A DNA stretch of 64,000 bases from Kineosporia babensis. GTDB taxonomy: Bacteria > Actinomycetota > Actinomycetes > Actinomycetales > Kineosporiaceae. Of this stretch, positions 1-8,288 are shown one piece after another; positions within the stretch are counted from its first letter, which is position 1, and each line of letters begins with the position of its first letter. The notes below the pieces were generated by a model. The model did not search any database. It was given only the letters and a program-made list of their open reading frames with translations, and was not told where the DNA came from. Location: contig NZ_JAJOMB010000026.1 in NCBI RefSeq assembly GCF_021129305.1, forward strand, positions 62,001 through 126,000. Direction: 5' to 3'. A program made the translations under genes and the position numbers.

Positions 1-64
1 CAAAACCACGTTATTGGTGGTGGGTTCAAGTGATTGTTGCAACGCCCTATACCTGGAGGGCGTT

Positions 65-1381
65 TTGGCTGGTCACCGGTTGGATCGGGTCAGGTACGAG
101 CGGTTGATGCAGGCGCTGCGATCGGGCCTGAATCCCTACGCTGCGGCGCGGGCCAGTGGCGTGTCATCGACGTATGCGCACCGGCTGAATGTCAGCTTGG
201 GTGGCATGTACCGTCCGGCAGGAACATCCTTTTCCGATCGTTATCTGGATCGGGACGAGCGGTACGAGATCGCCAGAATGCTGGAGGCCGGCTCCTCCCA
301 GGCCACGATCGCCCGGGCGCTGGGGCGTTCGCCCTCGACGATCAGCCGGGAGCTGCGCCGTAACAGCCTGCCCCGCCCCGCCCGTTCTGCCGGGTCTGCC
401 GGGTCTGCCGGGTCTGCCGGGTCTGCCGGGTCTGCCGGGTCTGCCGGGTCTGCCGGGTCCGGGCATCCGGACGGGCCCGGGCCCTCCAGGACCGGGCAGC
501 GGTACGAGCCCGAGCGTGCTGACACCCTGGCCTGGCAGCGCCAGCGCAGGCCCCGGGCCAGCGTCTGGCAGACCCGCCCCCATCTGCGGGCCCGGGTGCA
601 GCAGATGCTGGACAAGCGCCTCTCGCCCGAGCAGATCGCCGGCCGGCTGAGGCTGGAGTTCCCCCTCGATGACCCGGGCCGGCAGGCGGACAATCAGCTC
701 ATGCACGTCAGCCACGAAACGATCTACAGGGCTCTGTACGTCCACCCGCGCGGGGAACTGACCCGGGCCCTGAAAGGGCGCCTACGCTCCGGCCGTTCCC
801 AGCGTAAACCCCGAAACCGCAGGGAATCCCGAGGAACGATCCCGGGGATGGTCTCGATCCACGAACGACCCGAGGACGTCGCAGGCCGACTGGTGCCCGG
901 CCACCACGAAGGCGACCTGATCAAAGGATCGACCGCCTCGAACTCAGCGATCGGGACCATCGTGGAACGCCACTCCGGCTATGTCAGCCTGCTGCACCTA
1001 CCCGACGGCTGGCACGCCGAGCACGTCGCTGCCGCGGTCACCACCCAGATGAGCGCCTACCCCACCTGGTTCGCCAGAACCCTCACCTGGGACCGCGGCA
1101 AGGAAATGTCCCAGCACCAGAAAATCACCCAGAACACCGGCATCCAGGTCTACTTCGCCGACCCCTACAGCCCCCAGCAGCGCCCCAGCAACGAGAACAC
1201 CAACGGGCTCCTACGCGAGTACTTCCCCAAAGGCAGCGACCTCAGCATCCACGACGCCGCCCACCTCCAAGCCGTCGCCGACGAACTCAACGACCGCCCC
1301 CGCAAACGCCTCGGCTTCCTCACACCCGCCGAAGTCTTCGCTAGCCTCCAAGCACAAGCAAGCGTTGCAACGACCGCTTGA
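65..1381 (+). CDS. IS30-family transposase
   Basis: DDE transposase that moves the surrounding element by cutting and joining its inverted ends. An N-terminal helix-turn-helix of IS30 type is visible (SQATIARALGRSPSTISREL), followed by a Ser-Ala-Gly tandem linker and the catalytic domain. The acidic triad appears in EGDLIKG, TWDRGKEM and NENTNGLLREYFPKG, all classic IS30 signatures. I chose the TTG at 65 (438 aa) because GGAGGG lies just upstream; an open frame extends back to 14 but would run through the left inverted repeat and into flanking DNA. ATG at 107 is another option. The gene looks intact. Confidence 0.88.
   Translation: MAGHRLDRVRYERLMQALRSGLNPYAAARASGVSSTYAHRLNVSLGGMYRPAGTSFSDRYLDRDERYEIARMLEAGSSQATIARALGRSPSTISRELRRNSLPRPARSAGSAGSAGSAGSAGSAGSAGSAGSGHPDGPGPSRTGQRYEPERADTLAWQRQRRPRASVWQTRPHLRARVQQMLDKRLSPEQIAGRLRLEFPLDDPGRQADNQLMHVSHETIYRALYVHPRGELTRALKGRLRSGRSQRKPRNRRESRGTIPGMVSIHERPEDVAGRLVPGHHEGDLIKGSTASNSAIGTIVERHSGYVSLLHLPDGWHAEHVAAAVTTQMSAYPTWFARTLTWDRGKEMSQHQKITQNTGIQVYFADPYSPQQRPSNENTNGLLREYFPKGSDLSIHDAAHLQAVADELNDRPRKRLGFLTPAEVFASLQAQASVATTA
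386..457 (+). repeat. 9-bp tandem repeat, 8 copies, in the transposase
   Basis: Eight perfect consecutive copies of TCTGCCGGG, each coding for Ser-Ala-Gly, lie between the DNA-binding and catalytic domains of the IS30 transposase. The unit is a multiple of three, so copy-number change would lengthen or shorten the linker without breaking the frame. Perfect identity of copies suggests recent slippage. Confidence 0.97.
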
Positions 1382-1385
1382 ATCC

Positions 1386-1711
1386 GCCCGTGCTTTGTCT
1401 TCCCGATGCCGTGCGGTTGGTGATAACAGGCTGCGGCGGTGAGAGGGTGGGGCCGGTGAGGGGTGGCGCCTGGCTGGTGAAGTGATCCAGATCTACAGCT
1501 GTTCAACAGATCTGGAGCACTGAGCGCGAGGCCGTCACCGCGCTCGCGGTCCCGATCGGCGCACCCCGGTGACGCGCTGCCGACGAAATCGCGGCCTTGA
1601 GTGGGCCATCGGGGGCACCGGGATATTTGAAGCCTCCCGCATCTCAGATCCGCGATCGCCGATCCGTACAGGGACCTCGACCTGGTAGCGAGCGAGGAAA
1701 CGGGAGTACTC
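1386..1711. other. Intergenic region of 326 bases with two palindromes
   Basis: No convincing gene is seen. It holds an imperfect 14-bp inverted repeat at 1481-1521 (AGTGATCCAGATCT against its near-complement, 13-base loop) and a near-palindrome at 1647-1664 centred on GCGATCGC and flanked by GATC. A purine-rich ribosome site (GAGGAAACGGGAG) precedes the next gene. The first palindrome has no T-run, so it is not an obvious terminator and could be an operator or a remnant of older mobile DNA. Confidence 0.5.
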
Positions 1712-2626
1712 ATGCAGATCCGCACTGTTCTGGCTGGTGTTGGGGTTATTGCCGCGACCCTGGGCTGTGGGGTTCTGGTGGCCCCGGCCGCCTCCGCCGC
1801 CACCTCCGACGACACGCCCACGGCGACGCTGAGCGCCTCGGCCAAGGGTTTCAGCCCGAACGGCGACGGCAAGCAGGACACCATCACCTTCTCCTACGAG
1901 ATCCCCCAGTCCGGCGTCGTCGCCCTGGAGTTCCTCAACAGCAAGGGCGCGGTGATCGGGCAGAAGACGATCTCCGACGAGGCAACTCCGTTGCTCGGCC
2001 TGCCGGTGGGCAGCCAGCCGGCCGGGGAGGGCACCTACACCTGGCGCGGCGACCTCGACCAAGGCCTGCCGCTGGGTGGCCACCAGGACATCAAGGCCCG
2101 GCTGGTCTCGCTCGGGACCACTTCGCTGACCGACTGCCTGGGCAGCAATCTGGGTGATCTGCTGGGGGGTGGGGGCAGCGGCCTGAATCTGGGTGGGCTG
2201 GATCTGAGCAACCCCGATCTGCAGTGTGCCGACAAGGCCGAGTCCGGTGAGGTCCCGATCGAGGTGGTGGCCAAGGCCCCGGTCCTGAATCTGAGCACCA
2301 GTCTTGGCACGGTCTACCCGGTACGTGACGGTTTCCGCGACTCGGTGAAGCTTTCGGCCAAGGCCACCAAGGCGGCCGACACCAGCTTCACTCTGACCAG
2401 CCCCAAGGGTGATGTGGTTCGCAAGTGGGCCGGCACGGCCGACGGTTTCAAGGTCTCCTGGAACGGTACCGACAGCTCGGGCGACACCCTGAAGCCCGGC
2501 TTCTACAAGCTCACCGGAACGGCCCTGGGCGAGTACGGCAACAAGGCCACCGTGAAGTCGGTGACCGTTCGGGTCAGCGCCAAGGAGTTCGAGATGCGCG
2601 ACGGGGAGTGGAAGCTGAAGGGCTGA
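1712..2626 (+). CDS. Secreted protein with FlgD-type Ig-like domains
   Basis: 304 aa. A Sec signal peptide is clear (MQIRTVLAGVG, hydrophobic core, then APAASAA and a likely cut near residue 30). Two Ig-like modules follow: one starting FSPNGDGKQDTITFSY, the other ending WNGTDSSGDTLKPGFYKLT, both typical of FlgD/CHU_C-like beta-sandwich domains found in exported actinobacterial proteins. A Gly/Leu-rich insert (LGGGGSGLNLGGLDLS) separates them. No catalytic motif is seen, so a cell-surface adhesion or structural role is inferred. Start ATG is preceded by GAGGAAACGGGAG. It stands alone and ends at a strong palindromic terminator. Confidence 0.72.
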   Translation: MQIRTVLAGVGVIAATLGCGVLVAPAASAATSDDTPTATLSASAKGFSPNGDGKQDTITFSYEIPQSGVVALEFLNSKGAVIGQKTISDEATPLLGLPVGSQPAGEGTYTWRGDLDQGLPLGGHQDIKARLVSLGTTSLTDCLGSNLGDLLGGGGSGLNLGGLDLSNPDLQCADKAESGEVPIEVVAKAPVLNLSTSLGTVYPVRDGFRDSVKLSAKATKAADTSFTLTSPKGDVVRKWAGTADGFKVSWNGTDSSGDTLKPGFYKLTGTALGEYGNKATVKSVTVRVSAKEFEMRDGEWKLKG

Positions 2627-2635
2627 TCACAACGA

Positions 2636-2680
2636 AATAGGGGACGTGCGTGGGCAACCAGCCCACGCACGTCCCCTATT
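2636..2680. terminator. Perfect 20-bp palindromic terminator, bidirectional
   Basis: Arms 2636-2655 and 2661-2680 are perfectly complementary with a 5-base loop (AACCA). The stem begins AATAGGGGACG and ends CGTCCCCTATT. It sits between two convergent genes (stop at 2626 and stop at 2691), so it should end transcription from both sides. There is no long U-tract, as is usual in actinobacteria. Confidence 0.9.
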
Positions 2681-2690
2681 GGTGGTTGGT

Positions 2691-3629
2691 TCAGGAACGG
2701 GCGTCCAGCTTCTGCAGGTGCGCCAGCGAGCCGTACAGCTCGATCAGCCGGTCGAACTCGGCCTGGTCGAAGAACGAGGCGATACCCCGGCCGTAGTCCT
2801 TGGCCACCTCGATCACGAAGCGCACCGCGCTCTCCACGACCTGCAGGTCCGAGGCGCCGGTGGCCGAACCGGGAACGGCGGTGACCGTGGTCAGCGCGAC
2901 GCCCACGACCGGGGCGCTGGTGGCGGTGGTCGGCTGCACGATCGAGTTCACGTGGTACACGTCGTTGCCGTACGGGGTGATGTCCTGCGTGGTGATCGGC
3001 AGGATCACCGGCTGCTGGCCGCTGGTGCGCTCGACCGCGTCCAGCAGGGTCTCCGAAACCCGCAGGATCCAGCCCTCTTTGATGGTCGGCGTGATCGCGA
3101 AGCCGCGGTGGTTGCAGATCCGGTTGCCGCGGGTGGTGTCCACGCTGAGGATCGCGTCCATCTCGGCCGAGACCTCGACCTCGTTGGTCACGCCCATGTC
3201 CACCGCGGAGCCCATGAACGGCACCGGGTCGTGCGGCTGGGTGGGAGCGTCCGGGTCGACGTGGGTGCTGATCACCACGTCACCGGGCAGTCGGTCACCC
3301 TTGGCCGCGGCGTCGAGCAGCTTGGCGGCGGCGGACAGAGCCACCAGGGCGCCGTCACCGTCGGAGACGAAGCCGATCTGCTCCGGCCGGGCGCCCAGAC
3401 CGCCCAGCCGGCCGATGATCCCGAGCGTAGGAGCGTCTCCGCCCGAGCTCTTGCCGTTGGTGCCGGGGATGGTCAGCGAGACGAACTCGGTGGTGCCCTG
3501 ATCGCCGGTGATCGGGGTGACCTTGACGTCGACGGCACCGAGGTCGCGCAGCGCCTGGGCTGCGGCCTCGCCGCTGGCGGAGGGGGAGTCGAGCAGTTCG
3601 GAGAAGTTGATCACGTGGCGCCAGGACAA
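2691..3629 (-). CDS. DUF1177 family protein
   Basis: 312 aa, matching my memory of the full-length DUF1177 family (unknown function). Visible features are a start MSWRHVINFSELL, a Gly-rich segment with GIIGRLGGLGARPEQIGFVSDGDGA, and conserved His/Asp-rich patches (ISTHVDPDAPTQPHDPVPFMGS; ICNHRGFAITPT) that could bind metal. DUF1177 genes are known to cluster with AroM-like, racemase-like and OPT transporter genes, as here. It is the last gene of a minus-strand operon after the racemase-like gene (39-base gap). A role in processing an imported peptide or amino-acid derivative is inferred only from neighbours. Confidence 0.8.
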   Translation of the reverse strand: MSWRHVINFSELLDSPSASGEAAAQALRDLGAVDVKVTPITGDQGTTEFVSLTIPGTNGKSSGGDAPTLGIIGRLGGLGARPEQIGFVSDGDGALVALSAAAKLLDAAAKGDRLPGDVVISTHVDPDAPTQPHDPVPFMGSAVDMGVTNEVEVSAEMDAILSVDTTRGNRICNHRGFAITPTIKEGWILRVSETLLDAVERTSGQQPVILPITTQDITPYGNDVYHVNSIVQPTTATSAPVVGVALTTVTAVPGSATGASDLQVVESAVRFVIEVAKDYGRGIASFFDQAEFDRLIELYGSLAHLQKLDARS

Positions 3630-3668
3630 GGTGGAACTCCTTACGTGTGTTTCTGTTTCAGTTCTGGT

Positions 3669-4301
3669 TCAGTAACGGGAGGCGAGCAGGCCGCCGGTGC
3701 GCACCGCGTCGACGACCGGGATGCCCAGCCGGGCCCGCAGCGGTTCGGCCAGGCCGATGGTGGTCATGCCTGTGCAGGCAAGCATGACCACCTCGGCACC
3801 GGCGGCGACCAGATCGTCGCCGCCCCGCAGGCAGGCCTGGAACCCTTCGGGGGTGAGCAGGTCGCGGGTCTCGCGAACCCCTTCGGGCTGCAATGAACGG
3901 ACGAGGCGGTCACCGAGCACGGATGTGACGGTTTCCGGGGTGTCCGGGGTCAGATCGAGCACCCCGATCCGGTTCCCGAGGGCCACGGCCACGGCCGCAG
4001 CGGCCGAACCGGCCCCGATCACCGGCACCGAGACCCGTTCCCGGGCCCCGGCCAGCCCCGGGTCGGCGGCGCAGCTGATCAGGATCGCGTCGACCTGCGA
4101 GGCCAGCTTCTCGGCCAGCACCGGCACTTTCGCCGAGGCGGCCGCGAACGTCTCGTCGTCGAACACGCCCCGCGGCTGATCGGGGATCGCCTCGGTGACG
4201 GTCCGGACGCCGAGCTCGGTCTCCAGGATCCGGCCGTGCTTCTCGAGGAACTCGCGGTCGTCGGTGGTGACGACCCGGATGATCCCGACGGTACGGCTCA
4301 T
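3669..4301 (-). CDS. Asp/Glu/hydantoin racemase family protein
   Basis: 210 aa of the aspartate/glutamate/hydantoin racemase superfamily, which epimerises amino acids with two cysteines and no cofactor. Both expected cysteines are present, in ILISCAADPG and VMLACTGMTT, at about 90 and 180 residues along the chain. Substrate cannot be read from sequence; maleate isomerase-like activity is also possible in this superfamily. Its start overlaps the end of the AroM-like gene by four bases (ATGA), so the two are translationally coupled and probably act on the same compound. Confidence 0.8.
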   Translation of the reverse strand: MSRTVGIIRVVTTDDREFLEKHGRILETELGVRTVTEAIPDQPRGVFDDETFAAASAKVPVLAEKLASQVDAILISCAADPGLAGARERVSVPVIGAGSAAAAVAVALGNRIGVLDLTPDTPETVTSVLGDRLVRSLQPEGVRETRDLLTPEGFQACLRGGDDLVAAGAEVVMLACTGMTTIGLAEPLRARLGIPVVDAVRTGGLLASRY

Positions 4302-4987
4302 GCGCCGGTGTCCAGCAGCTCAGCCGTCAGGCGGGCGACGATCGAGCGGGCGAGAACCACTGGCACACCGCTCTCCTGAGTGAGGACGGCACGCATCGGC
4401 TGCGAATACCCGATGCAGTCGGCCACAATCAACTCGGCCCCCGCATCGGCGAGCCGGCGAGCGGCCGCCGCCAGCCCCGCGTCCACAGTTGCGCCGTTGA
4501 CCCCCACGTACGGGCTGGCGTCGTCGACGATCACCTCGGCGCTCAGCAAGGAGTACTTGCCGTCCGGGGTGTTTCGCTGCTCGGGCAGCGGGACCAGGAT
4601 CCCGACCTTGGCCAGGCCGGCGGACAGGGCCGCGACGCCCGGGCCGATCATCTTCTCCGGCCGCAGCAGCGGTTTCGGCGACTCGACGTCGTCGAACTCC
4701 CCGGTGCAGGCCAGCATGATCGCGTCCACGTCGGTCAGGCTGTGCAGGATCTTCTGCACCCGGGGCACGATGTGCTGGTGGCCGATGACGGCGTTGCCGC
4801 CGTCGCGCAGCCGGGTGGTCAGCACCTCGTCGCCGGGCTTCGGGGCCATCGCGGCGATCGCCTCCGGACCGTCCTCGTCCAGAGCGCCGCGCTCGATCAG
4901 CTCGACTCCCGGCAGCCAGTACCGTAGTTCGGGCGTGAGGTCGGTGCGCGGGGCCTGGCCGATGGTGACTACTGCCAGCCGGGCCAT
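4298..4987 (-). CDS. AroM family protein
   Basis: 229 aa, beginning MARLAVVTIGQAPRTDLTPEL, a diagnostic AroM start. AroM proteins are distant relatives of the Asp/Glu racemases; conserved cysteines occur in IMLACTGEFDD and ELIVADCIGYSQ. The biochemical function of AroM is not established. Stop and start codons interlock with the OPT transporter upstream (one shared base) and the racemase downstream (four bases), so the module is one transcript. Confidence 0.85.
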   Translation of the reverse strand: MARLAVVTIGQAPRTDLTPELRYWLPGVELIERGALDEDGPEAIAAMAPKPGDEVLTTRLRDGGNAVIGHQHIVPRVQKILHSLTDVDAIMLACTGEFDDVESPKPLLRPEKMIGPGVAALSAGLAKVGILVPLPEQRNTPDGKYSLLSAEVIVDDASPYVGVNGATVDAGLAAAARRLADAGAELIVADCIGYSQPMRAVLTQESGVPVVLARSIVARLTAELLDTGA

Positions 4988-6618
4988 CAGAGGATCTTCC
5001 CGGCCGCGTAGACCGAGTCACCGGCGATCAGGCCGGCCCCGACCAGGGCCATCTCGTTCTCGCCCTGTGCGCCCCGGCTCTTCTCCCAGTACAGCCGCAC
5101 GGCCAGGGCGATCAGCACCAGCCAGCCCGCGTTCGGGCTGCTGACCAGCAGACCGGTGGCCAGCAGGACACCCATCTGGCGCTTGGGGCCGCCGATGATC
5201 TGGACCAGGGCACCCGGGATCGCCCACAGCAGCAGGGTGACCCACACCTTGGGGTCGGTCAGCCCGGCGGTGATCGTGTCGCCGTAGACCCCGGAGACCG
5301 GCGGGATCTTGCCGTCCTCGAAGTAGCTGCGCCACAGCAGGGCGACCATGCCGGCCGCGACCACGAACCCGATCACGCCGCCGATCAGCTGCTGGCGGCG
5401 GCCCTCGAGTTCGTAGGCGGTGTAGGGGCGGTGCTCGCGGCGCAGCAGCCAGCCGGCCTTGAAGTCGTAGCCCATGTCGGCGAAGGCCGGGCCGGTGGCG
5501 GCGCAGTAGGCCACCAGGACCACCAGCGGCTCGGTCGGGATGCCCAGCAGCAGGCCGAAGATCAGGAAGATCAGGGTGACCGCGAAGGCCGGGAACCAGC
5601 CGGAGTGCATCGCGGCCAGACCGACGATGATCTCGTGCACGATCGCGGCGAAGGCGGCGAACAGCACCCAGCCGATCATCGCCAGGACCGACATGTCCGA
5701 CCACAGGCCGGTGATCGTGGCCAGGATCAGCGCGCCGGCCACGTAGAGGCCGTAGCCGATCCCGAAGGTGCGGCGCAGGGCCTCGACGGTGACGGTCGGG
5801 ACCAGCGACGGGTCGGTCTCCTCGGCCGTCACCTCATCGGCGGCCTTGGGGCCGCGCCGGCCGCTCAGCATGATCGCGGCCTGCACCAGGGCGACCAGGC
5901 CGGCCCCGATCATCACGCCGTGCGGGATGTACTGCGAGGCCAGGGTCTGGCCGTCGAAGAAGTTCGGGTAGTACTGGTTGACCAGCAGGCCCAGGCCGAA
6001 CATCAGCAGCGCCCACATGTTGCCGATCAGCGCCACGCCGGCCGCCGACATCGGCAGGCCGAAGAAGTTCAGGGTGAAGCCGGCCGCGCCACCCACGGCC
6101 AGCAGCTTGGCCTGGCGGCCGCCGGTGTCGCCCGCCTTGATCGTCTCGGCGGCGGCGACCCCGGAGGGCCAGGCCGCGGAGGCCGGCAGGAACGAGGAGC
6201 CGAAGGCCCGGTAGAGCACCCACACGTCGATCGCCAGACCCAGCAGCGCACCGCCGAGCATCGGCCAGACCAGGTCGGGCCGGCCGGTGACGTAGGGGAT
6301 CGCGATCGGGGTGATCAGCGTGTTGGCGGCGCCGAAGGTGGCGCTCGAGATCGCGGTCTGGGCCAGGTTCTGGCGGTGCACGTTGCGGAAGCGGACCAGC
6401 CCGGCGAAGGCGATCCGGCCGACCATCATGGCGATCAGCGCGCCGATCACCGAGGTGTTCGGCGAGATGCCGAGCGTGGTGATCATGTGCAGGCCGATCA
6501 TCGCGCCCAGGATGCTGAGGATCGCCAGGACGAGGAGTGTCAGCGGCTCGAGCGCGCGGGGGTGCTGCTCCGACTCGGCCGGGACCCCGGTACTGCCGGT
6601 GGAGGTGTCGACGGACAT
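4987..6618 (-). CDS. OPT family oligopeptide transporter
   Basis: 543 aa, highly hydrophobic with roughly a dozen or more membrane segments, starting after a short polar N-terminus (ends near HPRALEPLTLLVLA). The sequence resembles OPT/YSL proton-coupled importers of small peptides or metal-peptide chelates: ISPNTSVIGALIAMMVGR, the NPP-like region replaced by FFGLPMSAAGVALIGNMWALLMFG, and a C-terminal FEDGKIPPVSGVYGDT segment. It is the first gene after the IclR regulator (56-base gap) and leads the AroM/racemase/DUF1177 genes. The gap contains GTTCC-N5-GGAAC, a possible regulator site. Confidence 0.82.
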   Translation of the reverse strand: MSVDTSTGSTGVPAESEQHPRALEPLTLLVLAILSILGAMIGLHMITTLGISPNTSVIGALIAMMVGRIAFAGLVRFRNVHRQNLAQTAISSATFGAANTLITPIAIPYVTGRPDLVWPMLGGALLGLAIDVWVLYRAFGSSFLPASAAWPSGVAAAETIKAGDTGGRQAKLLAVGGAAGFTLNFFGLPMSAAGVALIGNMWALLMFGLGLLVNQYYPNFFDGQTLASQYIPHGVMIGAGLVALVQAAIMLSGRRGPKAADEVTAEETDPSLVPTVTVEALRRTFGIGYGLYVAGALILATITGLWSDMSVLAMIGWVLFAAFAAIVHEIIVGLAAMHSGWFPAFAVTLIFLIFGLLLGIPTEPLVVLVAYCAATGPAFADMGYDFKAGWLLRREHRPYTAYELEGRRQQLIGGVIGFVVAAGMVALLWRSYFEDGKIPPVSGVYGDTITAGLTDPKVWVTLLLWAIPGALVQIIGGPKRQMGVLLATGLLVSSPNAGWLVLIALAVRLYWEKSRGAQGENEMALVGAGLIAGDSVYAAGKIL

Positions 6619-6674
6619 GAAGCGTGTTCCTTCCAGGAACTGAAGTTTCAGGTGCGTGCCGGAAAGGCCCGGCT

Positions 6675-7418
6675 TCAGCGGCGCAGCAGCGTCGCGAGTT
6701 CCTGAGCGGCCGTGAGCAGACGGTCGGTCAGGGAGGGATCGACTTCCAGGGGGCGGGCCACGCCGATCACCGAGACGCTGGCGTTCACTTCGTCGCCCAC
6801 CCGGATCGGGGCGGCTACGACGGTGACGTGCGGGTTGATCTCTCCGCGGGAGTAGATCCAGCCCTGCTCGCGGGTGGCGCGGTGGCGCCGGCGAATGTCC
6901 TCGGCCTCGTGCGGGCCGATCTCGGTGGACTCCTCGAAGCCGGTGGCGATCAGGGCCTCGATCTCGGCCTCCGGTCGGAAGGCGTAGATCGCGTGCCCGG
7001 AGGCCCCGCCGTACCAGGGGTAGCTGCGCCCGAGGGTGAGTTCCCAGCGCAGGTCACCAGGCGCGTCGGCTGCGGCGATCAGCTGGTAGCGCGAGCCCTG
7101 GCGGATGTTGAGCACCGCGGAGCGGCCGGTCGCCGCTGCGAGACGGTGCAGCACCGGCAGAGCGAGCTGCCGGGTGCCGTCGGACTCGGCGGCCAGCTGC
7201 CCAAGCCCGATCAGGGTGGGTCCGAGCCGGTAGAGCCGGGTCCGTGGATCAGAGACGACGAAACCGCGCCCGGCCAGCGTGGCCAGGATGCGGTGGGCCT
7301 GGGAGGTGCCCAGCCCGAGGCGCCGGGCCACGTCGCTGACGCCCCACGAGCCCTCCGTCGCGGTGAACAGCCCGAGGACGTCCAGGGCGCGCTGGACGGT
7401 CAGCAGTTCGTCGGCCAT
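6675..7418 (-). CDS. IclR-family transcriptional regulator
   Basis: 247 aa. N-terminal winged helix (LTVQRALDVLGLF, VSDVARRLGLGTSQAHRILATL) and C-terminal IclR effector domain (YPWYGGASGHAIYAF; EQGWIYSRGEINPHVTVVAAPI) in the usual order and length. I set the start at the ATG at 7418, which has AAGGA upstream; a longer frame to 7469 would cover the likely operator. It is co-directional with and just upstream of the OPT operon and divergent from dipeptidase E, so it probably controls both. Confidence 0.88.
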   Translation of the reverse strand: MADELLTVQRALDVLGLFTATEGSWGVSDVARRLGLGTSQAHRILATLAGRGFVVSDPRTRLYRLGPTLIGLGQLAAESDGTRQLALPVLHRLAAATGRSAVLNIRQGSRYQLIAAADAPGDLRWELTLGRSYPWYGGASGHAIYAFRPEAEIEALIATGFEESTEIGPHEAEDIRRRHRATREQGWIYSRGEINPHVTVVAAPIRVGDEVNASVSVIGVARPLEVDPSLTDRLLTAAQELATLLRR

Positions 7419-7427
7419 CGCTTGATC

Positions 7428-7466
7428 CTTTCCGATAATCGGGATACTGTTCCGTACATCGGAAAG
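7428..7466. promoter_or_regulatory. Nested palindromes, candidate IclR operator
   Basis: The gap between iclR-type gene and the dipeptidase holds outer arms CTTTCCGAT (7428-7436) and ATCGGAAAG (7458-7466), a perfect 9-bp inverted repeat. Inside are CCGATaATCGG (7432-7442) and TTCCG-N5-CGGAA (7450-7464). Such symmetric half-sites between divergent genes are typical of IclR-type autoregulation; binding by this protein is inferred. Confidence 0.55.
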
Positions 7467-7531
7467 CAAGGTAGGCCTGCCTGGGCTCTCCGGTCCAGCC
7501 CCGGCTGTTTCCGCGTCGTAAAGTTTTCGAC

Positions 7532-8275
7532 GTGGAACTTCTCCTGCTGTCCAACTCGACCAACCACGGCGGACGTCCGTGGGCCCACGCCGCCACCGAA
7601 CTGGCGGCCTTCGCCGACGGCGTCGGTACCGGCGTTTTCGTCCCCTTCGCCCTGGCTGATCACGATGCGTACACCCAGGTGGTGGCCAAGCCCTTTGCCG
7701 AGGCCGGGGTCGAGCTGACCGGTCTGCACACCGCCGCCGACCCGGTCGCGGCGATCGCCGAGGCCAAGTTCATCGTGGTCGGCGGCGGCAACACCTTCCG
7801 GCTGCTGCGCACCCTGCAGCGCGCCGGTCTGGTCGAGGCGCTGCGCACCGCGGTGGCCGGCGGCGCCCGCTACGTCGGGGCCAGCGCGGGCACCAACATC
7901 ACCGCGCCGACCATCCGGACCACCAACGACATGCCGATCGTTGAGCCCGACTCGTTCGCGGCCCTGAACTTCGTGCCGTTCCAGATCAACCCGCACTACA
8001 TCGACGCCGACCCGGCCAGCAAGCACATGGGTGAGACCCGCGAGACCCGGCTGCGCGAGTTCGGCGAGGAGAACGACGTGCCGGTGCTGGGCCTGCGCGA
8101 GGGCACTCACCTGCGGGTGTCCGGCGACTCGGCCACGATCGGCGGAAAGCCGGTGGCGCCCAACGCTCCCGGCCCGGCCATCCTGTTCCGCCGCGGCGCC
8201 GAGCCGGAGGAGATCTCCGGCGACGTCAGCGGTCTGCTGAGTATGCCGGCGGAGTTCGATCTTCCGCTGGAGTGA
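7532..8275 (+). CDS. pepE: Dipeptidase E (peptidase family S51)
   Basis: 247 aa. Cytosolic serine peptidase that cleaves dipeptides with N-terminal aspartate. The nucleophile motif GASAGTNI, the GGGNTFRLL loop and NPHYIDADP are typical of S51, and length fits. It starts at a GTG with no clear ribosome site; TAAAGT at 7519-7524 lies seven bases upstream, suggesting a leaderless transcript. It is divergent from the IclR gene and OPT/AroM/racemase/DUF1177 operon, so imported Asp-containing peptides are a plausible substrate. Confidence 0.88.
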   Translation: MELLLLSNSTNHGGRPWAHAATELAAFADGVGTGVFVPFALADHDAYTQVVAKPFAEAGVELTGLHTAADPVAAIAEAKFIVVGGGNTFRLLRTLQRAGLVEALRTAVAGGARYVGASAGTNITAPTIRTTNDMPIVEPDSFAALNFVPFQINPHYIDADPASKHMGETRETRLREFGEENDVPVLGLREGTHLRVSGDSATIGGKPVAPNAPGPAILFRRGAEPEEISGDVSGLLSMPAEFDLPLE

Positions 8276-8288
8276 TCTCTTCGTGAAC

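Larger units (their letters stand above)
22..1385 (+). mobile_element. IS30-family insertion sequence, complete
   Basis: The element is bounded by imperfect 25-bp inverted repeats at 22-46 and 1361-1385, identical at about 20 of 25 positions; both ends share the block GTTGCAACGC and an outer TTCAAG. A single transposase gene fills the inside, running almost to the right repeat. Length (about 1.36 kb) is larger than a typical 1.0-1.2 kb IS30 element because the transposase carries a low-complexity linker and an N-terminal extension. Only 21 bases of left flank are present, so a short target duplication could not be judged. Confidence 0.85.

Noticed and set aside
386-457. Possible CRISPR or minisatellite regulatory array
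   Set aside because: Units are 9 bp with no spacers and stay in the transposase reading frame.
2646-3896. Long plus-strand open frame opposite the DUF1177 and racemase genes
   Set aside because: It is an antisense shadow of two well-recognised genes, Arg/Gly/His-rich with no domain, as common in high-GC DNA.
5431-6705. Plus-strand frame opposite the OPT transporter
   Set aside because: Asp/Gln/His-rich antisense shadow without homology signals.
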